From Variovorax boronicumulans NBRC 103145 (GTDB lineage: Bacteria; Pseudomonadota; Gammaproteobacteria; Burkholderiales; Burkholderiaceae_C): DNA of 60,754 nucleotides. The notes beneath the pieces are model-generated. The model had not been told where the DNA came from. It worked only from the letters and a program-made list of their open reading frames with translations, and did not search any database. Of this stretch, positions 43,619 through 53,023 are shown in pieces. Where the stretch lies: positions 1 to 60,754 of the forward strand of contig NZ_BCUS01000027.1 of assembly GCF_001591345.1 (NCBI RefSeq). The letters are read 5' to 3'. Within the stretch, counting starts at the first letter, position 1. Each line of letters starts with the position of its first letter. The position numbers and the translations under genes are program-made.

Positions 43619-44907
43619 GCAGCGGCGCCGCCCATGCCGTGCTGGCGGCCACCGCCACGGCCCACACCGCCGCCGCACCCGTGCACGTGAGCGGGCTCGG
43701 GTTCATCACGCCGCTCGGACGCAGCATCGAGGCCTTCGACGACGCGCTGTTCGCCGGCCGCTCCGCGGTGCGCGCGCAGGCCCTCGAGATCCCCGGCATG
43801 GACCCGATGGCGATCGCCGCCGCCACCTGCGACTTCGACGCCAGCAGCGTGCGCAGCGCCTCGCGCCTGCCGCTCGACCGTGGCACCGCGATGGCCCTGG
43901 CCGCAGCACAAGACGCCGCGGTCGATGCCGGTCTGGACCTCGACGCCATCGACCGCGACCGCCTCGGCGTCTTCTGGGGCAGCGGCCTGGCCGGCGCCGG
44001 CACTTTCGACGCCACCACGCGCGCGCTCTACGGCGAACAGCGCCGCATGCGCCCCACCACCGTGCTCACCGTGATGCCCAACGCCGCGGTCGCCGAACTG
44101 GCGCTGCACTTCGGCGCGCGCGGCGCGGCGCTGGCCTATGCCTGCGCCTGTGCTTCGTCCGCAGTGGCCATCGGCGAAGCCATGCGCGCCATCCGCGGCG
44201 GCTGGATCGACATCGCCATCGTCGGCGGCCACGACGCGATGCTCACGCCCGGCGTGATGGCCAGCTGGCACGCGATGCGCGTCATGGCCCCGCCGCCGGC
44301 CGATGCGCCCGCCACCGCCTGCCGTCCGTTCTCGGGCGACCGCGCGGGCTTTGCCATCGGCGAGGGCGCGGCGGCACTGGTGCTCGAATCGGAAGCCCAT
44401 GCACGCGCCCGTGGCGCCGGCGCGCAGCCCTTCGTGCTCAGCGGCTACGCGAGCAACTGCGACGGCACGCACATCACGAATCCCGACCCGGCCGGCCAGG
44501 TGCGCGCGATGCGTGCCGCGCTGCGCGACGCCGGGCTCGTGCCTTCGGACATCGGCCACATCAACGCCCACGGCACGGCGACGAGCGCGGGCGATGCGGC
44601 CGAGGCCGCATCGATCGGCGAACTGTTCGGCGACGCCGCACCGGTCAGCGCGACCAAGGCGATCCACGGCCACGTGCTGGGCGGCGGCGGTGCCATCGAA
44701 CTCGTGGCCGCACTGCGCGCACTGGCCCGCGAGACCTTGCCGCCCATCGCCCACCTGCACACGCCGGATGCTAGGTTCGGCAACGTCGACTTCGTGCGCG
44801 GCGCGGCACGCGAGGCGCGGGGGCTGCGCCATGTGCTGTCGAATTCCTTCGCCTTCGGCGGCACCAACGCGGTGATCGTTGCGAGCCGGCGCGTCTCGGA
44901 GGGCTGA
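43615..44907 (+). CDS. Beta-ketoacyl-ACP synthase (FabF-like)
   Basis: 430 residues starting with an ATG that overlaps the ACP stop. The thiolase-fold catalytic triad is Cys179 (CACASSAVAIGEA), His319 (NAHGTATSAGD) and His353 (KAIHGHVLGGGGAIE). SNSFAFGGTNAVIV near the end is typical of KAS II/polyketide ketosynthases. It condenses malonyl-ACP with an acyl starter. There is no ketoreductase, dehydratase or acyltransferase gene nearby, so it must use housekeeping partners. Likely product: a modified fatty acid or short ketide; unknown. Confidence 0.92.
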   Translation: MSSGAAHAVLAATATAHTAAAPVHVSGLGFITPLGRSIEAFDDALFAGRSAVRAQALEIPGMDPMAIAAATCDFDASSVRSASRLPLDRGTAMALAAAQDAAVDAGLDLDAIDRDRLGVFWGSGLAGAGTFDATTRALYGEQRRMRPTTVLTVMPNAAVAELALHFGARGAALAYACACASSAVAIGEAMRAIRGGWIDIAIVGGHDAMLTPGVMASWHAMRVMAPPPADAPATACRPFSGDRAGFAIGEGAAALVLESEAHARARGAGAQPFVLSGYASNCDGTHITNPDPAGQVRAMRAALRDAGLVPSDIGHINAHGTATSAGDAAEAASIGELFGDAAPVSATKAIHGHVLGGGGAIELVAALRALARETLPPIAHLHTPDARFGNVDFVRGAAREARGLRHVLSNSFAFGGTNAVIVASRRVSEG

Positions 44908-45001
44908 GCTTCGGGGGAGGACAAAAGCGGTGCGGTCGTCGGCACCGCCTTGCTATGCTCGGCCGCATCCTGCCCTGCAGACCTCACGGAAGAAGCGCGA
45001 C

Positions 45002-45490
45002 ATGCCCCTGCACCGCCCTGCCGCCCCCTCGGACTTCGACGCCGTCTTCGATCTCTACATGCATGAGCGGGTCGTGCCCTACCTGGGCTACGACCCGATG
45101 CCACGCGATAACTTTCGCCCGATCTTCCAGGGCTTGCTCGACAGCGGTGGCTTCTTCATCTTCGAAGTCGATGGCCGGCTCGCCGGCTTCTACCGCGTCA
45201 CGCGCTACCCAGGCCGTGCACAGCATGTGGCGAGCCTGGGCACGCTCGCGGTCGATCCCACATTGCATGGCCGTGGCATCGCGCAGACCATGGTGACCGA
45301 CGTGCTCGCGCGGCTGAAGGCCGAAGGCGTTCGCCGCGTCGAGCTGATGGCCGAGAGCGACAACGCCACGGCCCTGCGTTTCTATGCCCGGCTGGGCTTC
45401 GTGCAGGAAGGCACGCTGCGCCAGTTCTACCGCCGGGCCGGTGAGGCGGACTTCATCGACGAGCACCTGATGGCGCTGCTGTTCGACTGA
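45002..45490 (+). CDS. GNAT family N-acetyltransferase
   Basis: 162 residues from the ATG at 45002. The CoA-binding segment is TLAVDPTLHGRGIAQTMVTDVL (HGRGIA), followed by ESDNATALRFYARLGFVQEG. Its layout resembles the YhhY/RimJ-like branch that acetylates small molecules or amino-group substrates, but the acceptor is unknown. Stand-alone gene, 94 bp after the ketosynthase and convergent with copA, with 12 bp between stops. Confidence 0.85.
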   Translation: MPLHRPAAPSDFDAVFDLYMHERVVPYLGYDPMPRDNFRPIFQGLLDSGGFFIFEVDGRLAGFYRVTRYPGRAQHVASLGTLAVDPTLHGRGIAQTMVTDVLARLKAEGVRRVELMAESDNATALRFYARLGFVQEGTLRQFYRRAGEADFIDEHLMALLFD

Positions 45491-45502
45491 TCCGCTGTCG
45501 GA

Positions 45503-47764
45503 TCAATGTTGTTGGTGCTTCGGCTTCCAGCGCCGCAGCAACAGCGCATTCGCCATCACGCTCACGCTCGACAGCGCCATCGCCGCGCCGGCCACCACCG
45601 GGCTCAGCAAGCCGAAGGCCGCGAGCGGGATGCCGGCCACGTTGTAGGCAAAGGCCCAGAACAGGTTCTGCCGGATCTTCGCCACCGTGCGGCCCGAGAG
45701 CTCGAGCGCTTCGGCCACGAGCGCGAGGTCGCCGCGCATCAGCGTGATGCCGGCCGCTTCCATCGCCACGTCGGTGCCGCCGCCCGACGGCGCCATCGCG
45801 ATGCCCACGTCGGCCGCGGCCAGTGCGGGCGCGTCGTTGGCACCGTCGCCAACCATCGCGACCACGTGGCCGTTCTTGCGCAATGCACTCACCTGCTCGG
45901 CCTTGTCGGCCGGCAGCACGTCGGCGCGCACGTCCTCGGCCGGAATGCCCAGGCGCGCGGCCATCGCCTGCGCCGCGCGCAGGTTGTCGCCCGAGATCAT
46001 CACCACGCGCAGGCCGCGCCCGCGCAAGGTGCGGATCGCTTCGGCGGCCTGCGGCTTCGGCTCGTCGGCGAAAGCCAGCAGCGCTTGCACATGCGCGGAA
46101 CCCGCATCATCGAAGCGCAGCAGCGCAGACACCGTGGCGCCCTGCGACTGCAGGCGTTCGATGTAGGCTTCGGCCGGCATCGCGTCGAGTTCGCGGCACC
46201 AGCGCAGGCTGGCGATGGCCCAGGTCGTGCCGTTGACTTCACCGCGCACGCCGCGCCCCGGCATCGCCTGCATCGCACCGAGCGGCGGCGCCTGTACGCC
46301 GCGTTCGGCGGCGGCAGACAACACGGCGCGTGCGAGCGGATGTTCGCTGCCGCCTTGCAGGCTGGCGGCCGTGGCGAGCAGGTCGTTCTCCTTCGCCAGT
46401 GCACCGGCCGCGGGCAGCAGCGCCGTGAGCACCGGCCGGCCCACCGTCAGCGTGCCGGTCTTGTCGAAGGCCACGGTGTCGACGCGGTGTGCAATTTCCA
46501 AAGCCCGCGCGTCCTTGATGAGGATGCCGTGCTTCGCGGCCACACCCGTGCCCGCCATCACCGCCACCGGCGTCGCGAGGCCCAGCGCACAGGGACAGGC
46601 AATGACCAGCACCGCCACCGCATGGATCAGCGCGGTCTCGACGCCGGCTCCCGCGACCATCCAGCCCGCGAAGGTGACGAGCGCGATCACCAGCACCACC
46701 GGCACGAACACCGCCGCCACCTGGTCGACCATGCGCTGGATCGGCGCCTTCGCGGCCTGCGCGTCCTCGACCAGCCGGATGATGCGTGCCAGCACGCTCT
46801 CGGCGCCGACCGCGCGCACCTCGATCACCATGCGGCCGTCGCCGTTCACGGCGCCGCCGGTCAGCGCATCACCGGGGTTTTTGGCCACCGGCAGCGGTTC
46901 GCCCGTGAGCATCGATTCGTCGACTTCGGACTGCCCTTCGAGCACGCGCGCATCGGCCGGCACACGTTCGCCGGGGCGCACGGCGAGGCGGTCACCGACC
47001 ATCACCTCGGCCAGCGGCACGTCGCTTTCCTTGCCGCGTGCGTTGATCAGGTGCGCCACTTCGGGCCGCAGCTGCTGCAGCGCGCGGATCGCCGAGGTGG
47101 CCTGGCGCTTGGCGCGCGCCTCGAGCCACTTGCCCAGCAGCACCAGCGTGATCACCACCGCCGAGGCTTCGAAGTACAGGTGCGGCACCATGCCGTGCTC
47201 CGCATGCTCGCCGGTGGCGGCGCGCCACCACAGCCACAGCGACAGGCCGAAGGCCGCGCTGGTGCCCAGCGCCACCAGCAGGTCCATGTTGCCGGTGCGG
47301 GCCTTGGCTGCATGCCAGCCCGCGCGGTAGAAGCGCGCGCCGAGCCAGAACTGCACCGGCGTCGCCAGCAGCAGCTGCACCCAGGGCGGCAGCATCCAGC
47401 TCTGGCCGACCAGGTCGCCGAGCATCGGCGCCATCAACGGAATCGACAGCGCCAGGCCGATGGCCACGGGCATGAAGCCGTGCCAGGGCGACAGCGCGGC
47501 GGCCTCGTCCTGCGCGGTGCTTTCGGCGCGCGGCTCGTAGCCGGCGGCGCGCACGGCGCGGCGCAGCAGCAGGGCCATGTCCTCGCCGCCGGTGGCCACG
47601 ATGCGGGCCGACTCGGTGGCGAGGTTGACGCTCACGTTCTGCACGCCGGGCACGTTCTTGAGCGCGCGCTCCACGCGCATCACGCACGAGGCGCAGGTCA
47701 TGCCGCCGACCGAGAGGTCCAGCGTGGCGGCGGCCGCGGAAGGTTGAGGCTGAATGTGTTCCAT
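45503..47764 (-). CDS. copA: Copper-exporting P1B-type ATPase CopA
   Basis: 753 residues from the ATG at 47762-47764. One N-terminal heavy-metal domain ([14 protein letters not shown]), eight TM helices, the CPC channel motif in IACPCALG, phosphorylation site [11 protein letters not shown], the HP motif [19 protein letters not shown], and late-helix [12 protein letters not shown] and [16 protein letters not shown] residues of Cu+ ATPases. It pumps Cu+ out of the cytoplasm. The promoter has a 19-bp spacer CueR-type element only ~8 bp before the ATG. It is divergent from copZ-cueR, the expected regulator and chaperone. Confidence 0.95.
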   Translation of the reverse strand: MEHIQPQPSAAAATLDLSVGGMTCASCVMRVERALKNVPGVQNVSVNLATESARIVATGGEDMALLLRRAVRAAGYEPRAESTAQDEAAALSPWHGFMPVAIGLALSIPLMAPMLGDLVGQSWMLPPWVQLLLATPVQFWLGARFYRAGWHAAKARTGNMDLLVALGTSAAFGLSLWLWWRAATGEHAEHGMVPHLYFEASAVVITLVLLGKWLEARAKRQATSAIRALQQLRPEVAHLINARGKESDVPLAEVMVGDRLAVRPGERVPADARVLEGQSEVDESMLTGEPLPVAKNPGDALTGGAVNGDGRMVIEVRAVGAESVLARIIRLVEDAQAAKAPIQRMVDQVAAVFVPVVLVIALVTFAGWMVAGAGVETALIHAVAVLVIACPCALGLATPVAVMAGTGVAAKHGILIKDARALEIAHRVDTVAFDKTGTLTVGRPVLTALLPAAGALAKENDLLATAASLQGGSEHPLARAVLSAAAERGVQAPPLGAMQAMPGRGVRGEVNGTTWAIASLRWCRELDAMPAEAYIERLQSQGATVSALLRFDDAGSAHVQALLAFADEPKPQAAEAIRTLRGRGLRVVMISGDNLRAAQAMAARLGIPAEDVRADVLPADKAEQVSALRKNGHVVAMVGDGANDAPALAAADVGIAMAPSGGGTDVAMEAAGITLMRGDLALVAEALELSGRTVAKIRQNLFWAFAYNVAGIPLAAFGLLSPVVAGAAMALSSVSVMANALLLRRWKPKHQQH

Positions 47765-47771
47765 GGTCCCG

Positions 47772-47802
47772 AGGCTAAAGCCTGACACCATGGCAAGGTC
47801 AA
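47772..47802 (-). promoter_or_regulatory. CueR/MerR-type promoter of copA
   Basis: On the minus strand TTGACC (-35, 47797-47802) and TAGCCT (-10, 47772-47777) are separated by 19 bp holding the dyad CCTTGCCA-TG-GTGTCAGG. The over-long spacer and dyad are the signature of MerR-family metal promoters. A transcription start about 6-7 bp after the -10 would fall next to the copA ATG. Confidence 0.75.
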
Positions 47803-47925
47803 GCGCGGTGGCTTCAAAGCCCTTGGCTGGACGTTGACATCGTGAGAGGGTTGAAACTGGCGTTGTCCCCGATTCGGGTGTTCAATCCTTCCACCCTTCA
47901 TTCATTCCGACAAGGAGCAACGACG

Positions 47926-48120
47926 ATGAGCCAGAAATTCCAGGTCTCCGGCATGAGCTGCAACCACTGCGTGGAGGCGGTGCAGGACGCGGTACAGACG
48001 GTCGACCCGCACGCGCAGGTCACGGTCGATCTCGAAACCGGTCATGTGGACGTGTTGAGCCAGCAGCCGCGCCAGGACATCGTGGTCGCGATCGAGAACG
48101 CCGGCTACACCGTTCAATGA
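47926..48120 (+). CDS. copZ: Copper chaperone CopZ (heavy-metal-associated domain protein)
   Basis: 64 residues, a single HMA fold: FQVSGMSCNHCVEAVQDAV with the Cu-binding CxxC (Cys12 and Cys15), then IVVAIENAGYTV. It shuttles Cu+ to CopA and CueR. An AAGGAG ribosome site precedes the ATG. It overlaps cueR by four bases and is divergent from copA, making a compact copper module. Confidence 0.93.
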   Translation: MSQKFQVSGMSCNHCVEAVQDAVQTVDPHAQVTVDLETGHVDVLSQQPRQDIVVAIENAGYTVQ

Positions 48121-48539
48121 TGACGGCGACCTCCGCCCACGGCCGCCAGGTCGCCATCGGCGAGGCCGCGCGGCTGTCGGGTGTGTCGGCGCGCATGGTG
48201 CGCCACTACGAAGGCCTGGGCCTGCTGCCCGCGGTGGCGCGCACCGAGAGCGGCTACCGCCAGTACAACGACGCCGACATCCACACGCTGCGCTTCATCA
48301 AGCGCTCGCGCGACCTGGGGTTCTCGATGGAGGAAATCGCCGAACTGGTCGGCCTGTGGCACAACCGCCGCCGCGCCAGCTCGAGCGTCAAGCGCATCGC
48401 GCAAAAGCACCTGGGTGAACTGGAACAGCGCATCGCCGACATGCAGTCGATGCGCAGCACGCTGGCGCACCTCGTGCATTGCTGCCATGGCGATGCGCGG
48501 CCCGACTGCCCGATCCTCGACGATCTGAGTCAGGTTTGA
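48117..48539 (+). CDS. cueR: Cu(I)-responsive MerR-family regulator CueR
   Basis: 140 residues. HTH IGEAARLSGVSARMVRHYEGLGLL, dimerisation helix, and a C-terminal metal loop CCHGDARPDCPIL with two Cys eight residues apart, like the Cu(I)/Ag(I)-binding loop of CueR. Ser in the metal loop region (MRSTLAH position) fits a +1 metal sensor. It should activate copA through the 19-bp-spacer promoter. The start overlaps the copZ stop (ATGA). Confidence 0.92.
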   Translation: MMTATSAHGRQVAIGEAARLSGVSARMVRHYEGLGLLPAVARTESGYRQYNDADIHTLRFIKRSRDLGFSMEEIAELVGLWHNRRRASSSVKRIAQKHLGELEQRIADMQSMRSTLAHLVHCCHGDARPDCPILDDLSQV

Positions 48540-48549
48540 GCCGCGAGGC

Positions 48550-49500
48550 TCAGGCGTTCTTGACCAGCGACAGCACCTGGCTCGTGTCGAGGGTGCGCGC
48601 GCGTTCCTGGATCGCCGGCAGGTACTGCGTCTGCAGGCCCTGCCCTTCCTTCACCACGCTGGAGAACGCGTCCTTCAGCATCTGCGTGGAGAGCGTGCGG
48701 CCGCCCGCGTAGTAGCGCTTGGCCACGTGGCCCAGCGCATAGGTCGACGCGAAGCTCATGCCCGAGCTCACGGCCTGCTTGCCGAGGCCGCCCAGCAAAC
48801 CGCCGCCGACCTTGCCCAGCAGGCCGCCGAGCAGCTTGCGCCCGGCCTGCTCCAGGTACTGCGAGGTCAGGCCCACGCCCACGGTGGCCAGGAAATCCTT
48901 GATGTGGCCGGTGTCCAGCTGGTAGCCGTGCGCCTGTCCGATGCGGTAGACCAGCTTCATCTGCAGCGGAATGATCGCCATGGTCGACAGCGTCTCGGGC
49001 AGCAGCTCGAGCGCGCCATTGAGGATGGCGGCGTTGAGGATCGCGCGGTCGAGTTCGGTGCTGTCGGGCGCCTGCGGCGCCGCGGGGGTCGCCGCAGTTG
49101 CAGCCGTTACCGCCACAGCCGCCGGCACCGCGGCGGCAATGTCTTCCGCCCGCTGCGAGAACTGCGCCGCCGAGGCGTCCAGGCCGAGCGAACTGCGCAC
49201 GTCCATCAGGAAGAGCCGCTCGGGCTCCGACTGCACGCCGTCGGCGTCGCACATGCACACCGCCATCTCGTACGCCAGCTGCCGCGACTCGGCGCTTTTC
49301 AGCTCGCCGGCCACCGAGGCCAGCGACACCCGCTTCATCAGCACGTCCTGGTAGATCGTCGGCAGGTTCACGCCGTCGGCCTGCGACAGGCCCTCGGCAA
49401 TGCGCTTGATCTCGGCACGCTCGCGCTCGTGCTTTTCGCCATCGACGAAGGCCGCCAGCAGGCTCAAGGTGACGATCGCTTTTGTTTCAGAAGGTGTCAT
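48550..49500 (-). CDS. TerB/DUF533-like and YcjF-type membrane-associated hypothetical protein
   Basis: 316 residues. Residues 1-115 are a TerB-like helical domain (IVTLSLLAAFVDGEKHERERAEIKRI, CMCDADGVQSEPERLFL). A low-complexity Ala/Thr linker (about 125-150) leads to a second region with Gly-rich GLLGKVGGGLLGGLGKQAVSSGMSF, similar to the YcjF/DUF697 membrane-associating segments of GTPase-linked proteins. Probable inner-membrane stress protein; function unknown. It is convergent with cueR (10 bp) and transcribed away from the origin-like region. Confidence 0.75.
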   Translation of the reverse strand: MTPSETKAIVTLSLLAAFVDGEKHERERAEIKRIAEGLSQADGVNLPTIYQDVLMKRVSLASVAGELKSAESRQLAYEMAVCMCDADGVQSEPERLFLMDVRSSLGLDASAAQFSQRAEDIAAAVPAAVAVTAATAATPAAPQAPDSTELDRAILNAAILNGALELLPETLSTMAIIPLQMKLVYRIGQAHGYQLDTGHIKDFLATVGVGLTSQYLEQAGRKLLGGLLGKVGGGLLGGLGKQAVSSGMSFASTYALGHVAKRYYAGGRTLSTQMLKDAFSSVVKEGQGLQTQYLPAIQERARTLDTSQVLSLVKNA

Positions 49501-49594
49501 GTTCGAGTTTTTTCGTCATGTGAAGGAGCCGATTGGGTCCGCGCAGCGCCCGAAGGTTCCTCCACGCGTTCTCCCCACAAAACTGGGGCAACTC

Positions 49595-49960
49595 TGTGGA
49601 TAACCCCGGCACTGCTCTGTAGGGGCGTTGCAAGTCATTGATTTTCAAGGGAAATCTACAACCTGCTCAATTAACAGGCAATGAATTTCTCGACCCGAAA
49701 ACCGCCTTTCGCAGAATTCCCGAAGGCTGTCAAAGGACAACTCTGGGGAGAGTTTTTGCACAAGCCATCGGTTATCCACAGGGCCGGCGGGTTACCCCAT
49801 GTTGTCCAAGTTGCGGGTACACCACGGAAGCGCGGGTGCGCACAGTGACGCGGGCATGACAAGTCGTTGTCACGTCAAGGAAAAAGCGACCTTTCCACAG
49901 ACGGGTGCGACCCTTATCTACTACTACTAATTTGAATAAGAAGAATAAGAAGACAGGAAG
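49595..49960. other. Replication-origin-like element (DnaA boxes, DnaA-trio, AT-rich tract)
   Basis: In the 568-bp gene-free gap 49501-50068. TGTGGATAA at 49595-49603 and TTATCCACA at 49772-49780 are perfect consensus DnaA boxes in opposite orientation; TTTTGCACA (49754-49762) and CTTTCCACA (49891-49899) are two-mismatch boxes. The last box is followed by a GC-rich segment (ACGGGTGCGACCC), then four CTA triplets at 49918-49929 (3'-GAT on the other strand, the DnaA-trio polarity) and an AT-rich run to ~49960. This is the order of a basal unwinding region. No dnaA gene is in the window. Confidence 0.6.
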
Positions 49961-50068
49961 AGGAAAAGCCGCGCCCGAAAAAAAAGCCGCGAAAGGCCGC
50001 GCCGGTCGCCGGCGCCTCGGGCGAAAAACCGGGCACGGGTGGTCCGTGGCCCTCGCTAACATCGCCGG

Positions 50069-50863
50069 ATGAGCTTCAAACCCCGGATCCTGATTGCCGA
50101 AGACGAATCGGGCATCGCCGACACGCTCCAGTACGTTTTGAGCAGCGACGGTTTCCAGCCGATCTGGTGCGCCACGGCCGAAGAAGCCATCGCGCAGTTC
50201 GCGCAGGAGCGCCCCGCCCTCGCGATCCTGGACATCGGATTGCCCGACCTGAACGGCTTCGAGCTCTTCAAACGCCTCCAGGCGCTGAATCAGTCGATGG
50301 GCGGCCCGGAGGTACCGATGGTGTTTTTGACGGCCCGCAGCGACGAAATAGACCGCGTGGTGGGCCTCGAACTGGGTGCGGACGACTACATTGCCAAGCC
50401 GTTTTCACCCCGCGAGCTGGTCGCTCGCGTGCGGACCATCCTGCGGCGCAGCGCCAGAAACGGCCCAGGAAGCCCGCCAGCGGCCGCAGCGCCGATTCAT
50501 GGGGTACCCCATCAAAACGCGCCGGCGCCGCCTTCAGCGGCGCCACAGACCCCCGCAACCCCCTTTGCGCTCGACAGCGAGCGCATGCAAATCCGTTACT
50601 ACGGACGGCTGCTGGAACTCTCGCGTTACGAATACGGCCTGCTGAAACTCATGGTCCAGCGCCCGGGGCGCGTGTTCACGCGCGACGAACTGCTGCAACT
50701 CGTCTGGGACGACGCCAGCGACAGCTTCGACCGCACGGTCGACGCGCACATCAAGACGCTGCGTGCCAAGCTCAAGACCATCGCGCCGGAGGTGGAGCCG
50801 ATCCGCACCTTGCGCGGCACCGGCTACGCGCTGCACGAAGATCTGCCTGCCAGCAGGGAATGA
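50069..50863 (+). CDS. creB: Response regulator CreB
   Basis: 264 residues. Receiver with Asp55 (AILDIGLPDLNGFELF), acidic Glu11/Asp12, Thr in FLTARSDE and Lys in IAKPFSPREL. A long Pro/Ala linker (about 132-165) joins it to an OmpR-type DNA-binding domain ending IRTLRGTGYALHEDL. CreB regulates creD and other envelope or carbon genes through direct repeats of TTCAC. The start is just after the origin-like region and the stop overlaps creC (ATGA). Confidence 0.92.
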   Translation: MSFKPRILIAEDESGIADTLQYVLSSDGFQPIWCATAEEAIAQFAQERPALAILDIGLPDLNGFELFKRLQALNQSMGGPEVPMVFLTARSDEIDRVVGLELGADDYIAKPFSPRELVARVRTILRRSARNGPGSPPAAAAPIHGVPHQNAPAPPSAAPQTPATPFALDSERMQIRYYGRLLELSRYEYGLLKLMVQRPGRVFTRDELLQLVWDDASDSFDRTVDAHIKTLRAKLKTIAPEVEPIRTLRGTGYALHEDLPASRE

Positions 50864-52302
50864 CGCGCCGGACCCGGATCTTCATTGGCATCCTGCTGAT
50901 CTACACGGCGGGCATCGCCTTCCTGCTGTACCGCGTCGTTTCCGACATCGACCCGCGCTACCGCGAGTCGGCCGAGGAATCGCTGGTCGAGACCTCGCAG
51001 CTCATGGCCAGCCTGGTCGAGCAGGACGTGATCGCCGGCGCCATCAACACCGCGCGGCTGGAGCCGCTGTTTCGCAGCGTCTACACGCGCGAGTTCTCGG
51101 CCCAGATCTACAACCTGCACAAGAGCCGGGTCGAGCTGCGCGTGTACGTCACCGACCGCACCGGCCGCGTGATGTTCGATTCGCTCGGCCGCCACCTGGG
51201 CAACGACTACTCGCAGTGGAGCGACGTGAAGCGCACGCTCGGCGGCCTGTACGGCGCGCGCACCTCGCGCGACGTCGACGGCGACCCGCGCACTTCCGTG
51301 ATGTACGTCGGCGCACCGATCCGCTGGAACGACGAGATCGTCGGCGTCGTCAGCGTCGGCAAGCCGGTGCAGAGCTTCGGCCAGTTCGTCGAGGACGCGC
51401 GCGTGCGCACCATCTGGGTCGGCGTGGGTTCGGCGCTGGCGCTGCTGCTGCTCACCGTGATCGTCTCGGTGTGGCTGGTGCGGCCCTTCGGCCTGATCCG
51501 CGACTACTGGACCTGGGTGCGCGCGCAGCGCAGCCTGAGCCTGTCTCGCATGGCGCGGCGCGCGGTCGATGCCGTGCGCACCGGCTTCGGCGAAATGCGC
51601 GATGCGCTCACCGGGCGCAACTACGTGGCCGACTACGTGCAGACCTTCACGCACGAAGTGAAGAGCCCGCTCTCGGCCATCCGCGGCGCGGCCGAGCTCC
51701 TGCAGGAGCCGCAGATGCCGCACGACCAGCGCGAGCGTTTCCTGAAGAACATCGAACGCGAAACCCAGCGCATCCAGGAAATCGTCGACCGCATGATGGA
51801 GCTCACCGCGCTCGAGACGCGGCGCACGCTGGACCGCACCGAACCGGTGGCGCTGGGGCCGCTCATCGAAGACATTGCCGCCAGCGCGCAACCCGCTGCG
51901 TCGCGACGCAACATCCGCCTGATCGTGAATATTCGAGAGCCTGCGCGCGTCGAGGGCGATCCGTTTTTGCTGCGCCGCGCGATCAGCAATCTGCTCGACA
52001 ACGCACTCGACTTTTCACCGCCCGACAGCGAGGTGCTGCTGACGCTGGAAACCACCTCGCGCCTGGCGCGCATCAACGTGCGCGACCACGGCCCGGGCAT
52101 TCCGGACTACGCGCAGGAAAAAGTCTTCGAGAAGTTCTATTCGCTCGCCCGGCCGCACAGCCAGAAGAAGAGCACGGGACTGGGCCTGGCATTCGTGAAG
52201 GAAATCGCGACCCTGCACCGGGGCCGCATCGACCTGGGCAATGCGACGCGCGGCGGCGCCGTGGCGACGCTCACGCTGCCGCTGCTGTCAACGCACCACT
52301 GA
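50860..52302 (+). CDS. creC: Sensor histidine kinase CreC
   Basis: 480 residues. One TM near the N-terminus (about 6-24), a large periplasmic sensor, TM about 188-208, then HAMP. H-box FTHEVKSPLSAIRGA (His265), N-box RAISNLLDNALDF, G-box DHGPGIPDY and TGLGLAFVKEI. It phosphorylates CreB in response to carbon-source or envelope signals, including PBP4 inhibition in Pseudomonas. It overlaps creB by four bases and is convergent with a small hypothetical gene 5 bp away. Confidence 0.92.
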   Translation: MTRRTRIFIGILLIYTAGIAFLLYRVVSDIDPRYRESAEESLVETSQLMASLVEQDVIAGAINTARLEPLFRSVYTREFSAQIYNLHKSRVELRVYVTDRTGRVMFDSLGRHLGNDYSQWSDVKRTLGGLYGARTSRDVDGDPRTSVMYVGAPIRWNDEIVGVVSVGKPVQSFGQFVEDARVRTIWVGVGSALALLLLTVIVSVWLVRPFGLIRDYWTWVRAQRSLSLSRMARRAVDAVRTGFGEMRDALTGRNYVADYVQTFTHEVKSPLSAIRGAAELLQEPQMPHDQRERFLKNIERETQRIQEIVDRMMELTALETRRTLDRTEPVALGPLIEDIAASAQPAASRRNIRLIVNIREPARVEGDPFLLRRAISNLLDNALDFSPPDSEVLLTLETTSRLARINVRDHGPGIPDYAQEKVFEKFYSLARPHSQKKSTGLGLAFVKEIATLHRGRIDLGNATRGGAVATLTLPLLSTHH

Positions 52303-52307
52303 CCGAA

Positions 52308-52913
52308 TCACTGACCGACCAGGGCGCGATACGCCTCGCGCGTCTCGGGGCTCACCGCGTCGAGCAGCTGCTCGTATGAGGTCTGGTGCCGCGCCAGCAT
52401 GCGCGCCGACGCCACGGCCTTCGATTTGCAGAACCAGTGGCAGGTGTGCTGCATCAGGAACAGCTCGGCCGACATCGTGAAGGCCTTCGATTTCGGCGAG
52501 CGGCCGGCGGCATTTTTCGCCACGCCCGCGATGCCGCGCGCATGAATGCGCAGCGCTTCGCGCAGGTCGAAACTCGCGGACGGAAACAGCGTGGTGGCGA
52601 ACGGCAAGGCCACGGGCAGGCGGCTCACGCGCGTGTCGGCTTCGGGTTCGCGCGCCAGTTCGGCGGCGAAGGTCTCGAACTGGCCCGCGAGCTTTTCCTC
52701 GGTGGCGTCGAGCAGGTGCCAGATCTGCTGGCGGCGCTCGGCGTCGTCTTCGCCGAGGCAGCGCAGGTAGCCCTGGGTCAGGCTCTCCATCAGCTTCTCG
52801 ATCTGGTAGCGGCCCAGATGGCGACCGAGCAGCGCGATGCGCTGGCGCTGTTCCTTGGACTTGAGGATGTAGAAGCCGGCGGCGATCAGGGCCACCAGGG
52901 TGAGGATTTCCAT
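52308..52913 (-). CDS. Hypothetical protein with N-terminal membrane anchor
   Basis: 201 residues from the ATG at 52911-52913 (MEILTLVALIAAGFYIL). One TM helix (about 3-18), then a soluble part with many Arg/Glu and a Cys/His cluster QHTCHWFCKSKA (about residues 162-173), which could bind metal. There is no recognisable domain. It is convergent with creC and followed upstream (minus direction) by PBP1A at 110 bp, so it may belong to the envelope cluster. The longer frame to 52985 is not needed. Confidence 0.65.
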   Translation of the reverse strand: MEILTLVALIAAGFYILKSKEQRQRIALLGRHLGRYQIEKLMESLTQGYLRCLGEDDAERRQQIWHLLDATEEKLAGQFETFAAELAREPEADTRVSRLPVALPFATTLFPSASFDLREALRIHARGIAGVAKNAAGRSPKSKAFTMSAELFLMQHTCHWFCKSKAVASARMLARHQTSYEQLLDAVSPETREAYRALVGQ

Positions 52914-53023
52914 GGATGCGAGAAAAGGGGAGAAAAGAGAAGAGACAAAAAAAGAAGCGGGGGCCGCGGCACCGAGTGTAGGCACCGCGCGTCCCCCGCG
53001 TCTTTGGGTGATCTCGCCGCTGG

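Noticed and set aside
49638..49862. Two short ORFs in the gene-free gap
   Set aside because: No ribosome site, no recognisable composition; they overlap DnaA-box sequence and are mutually antisense.
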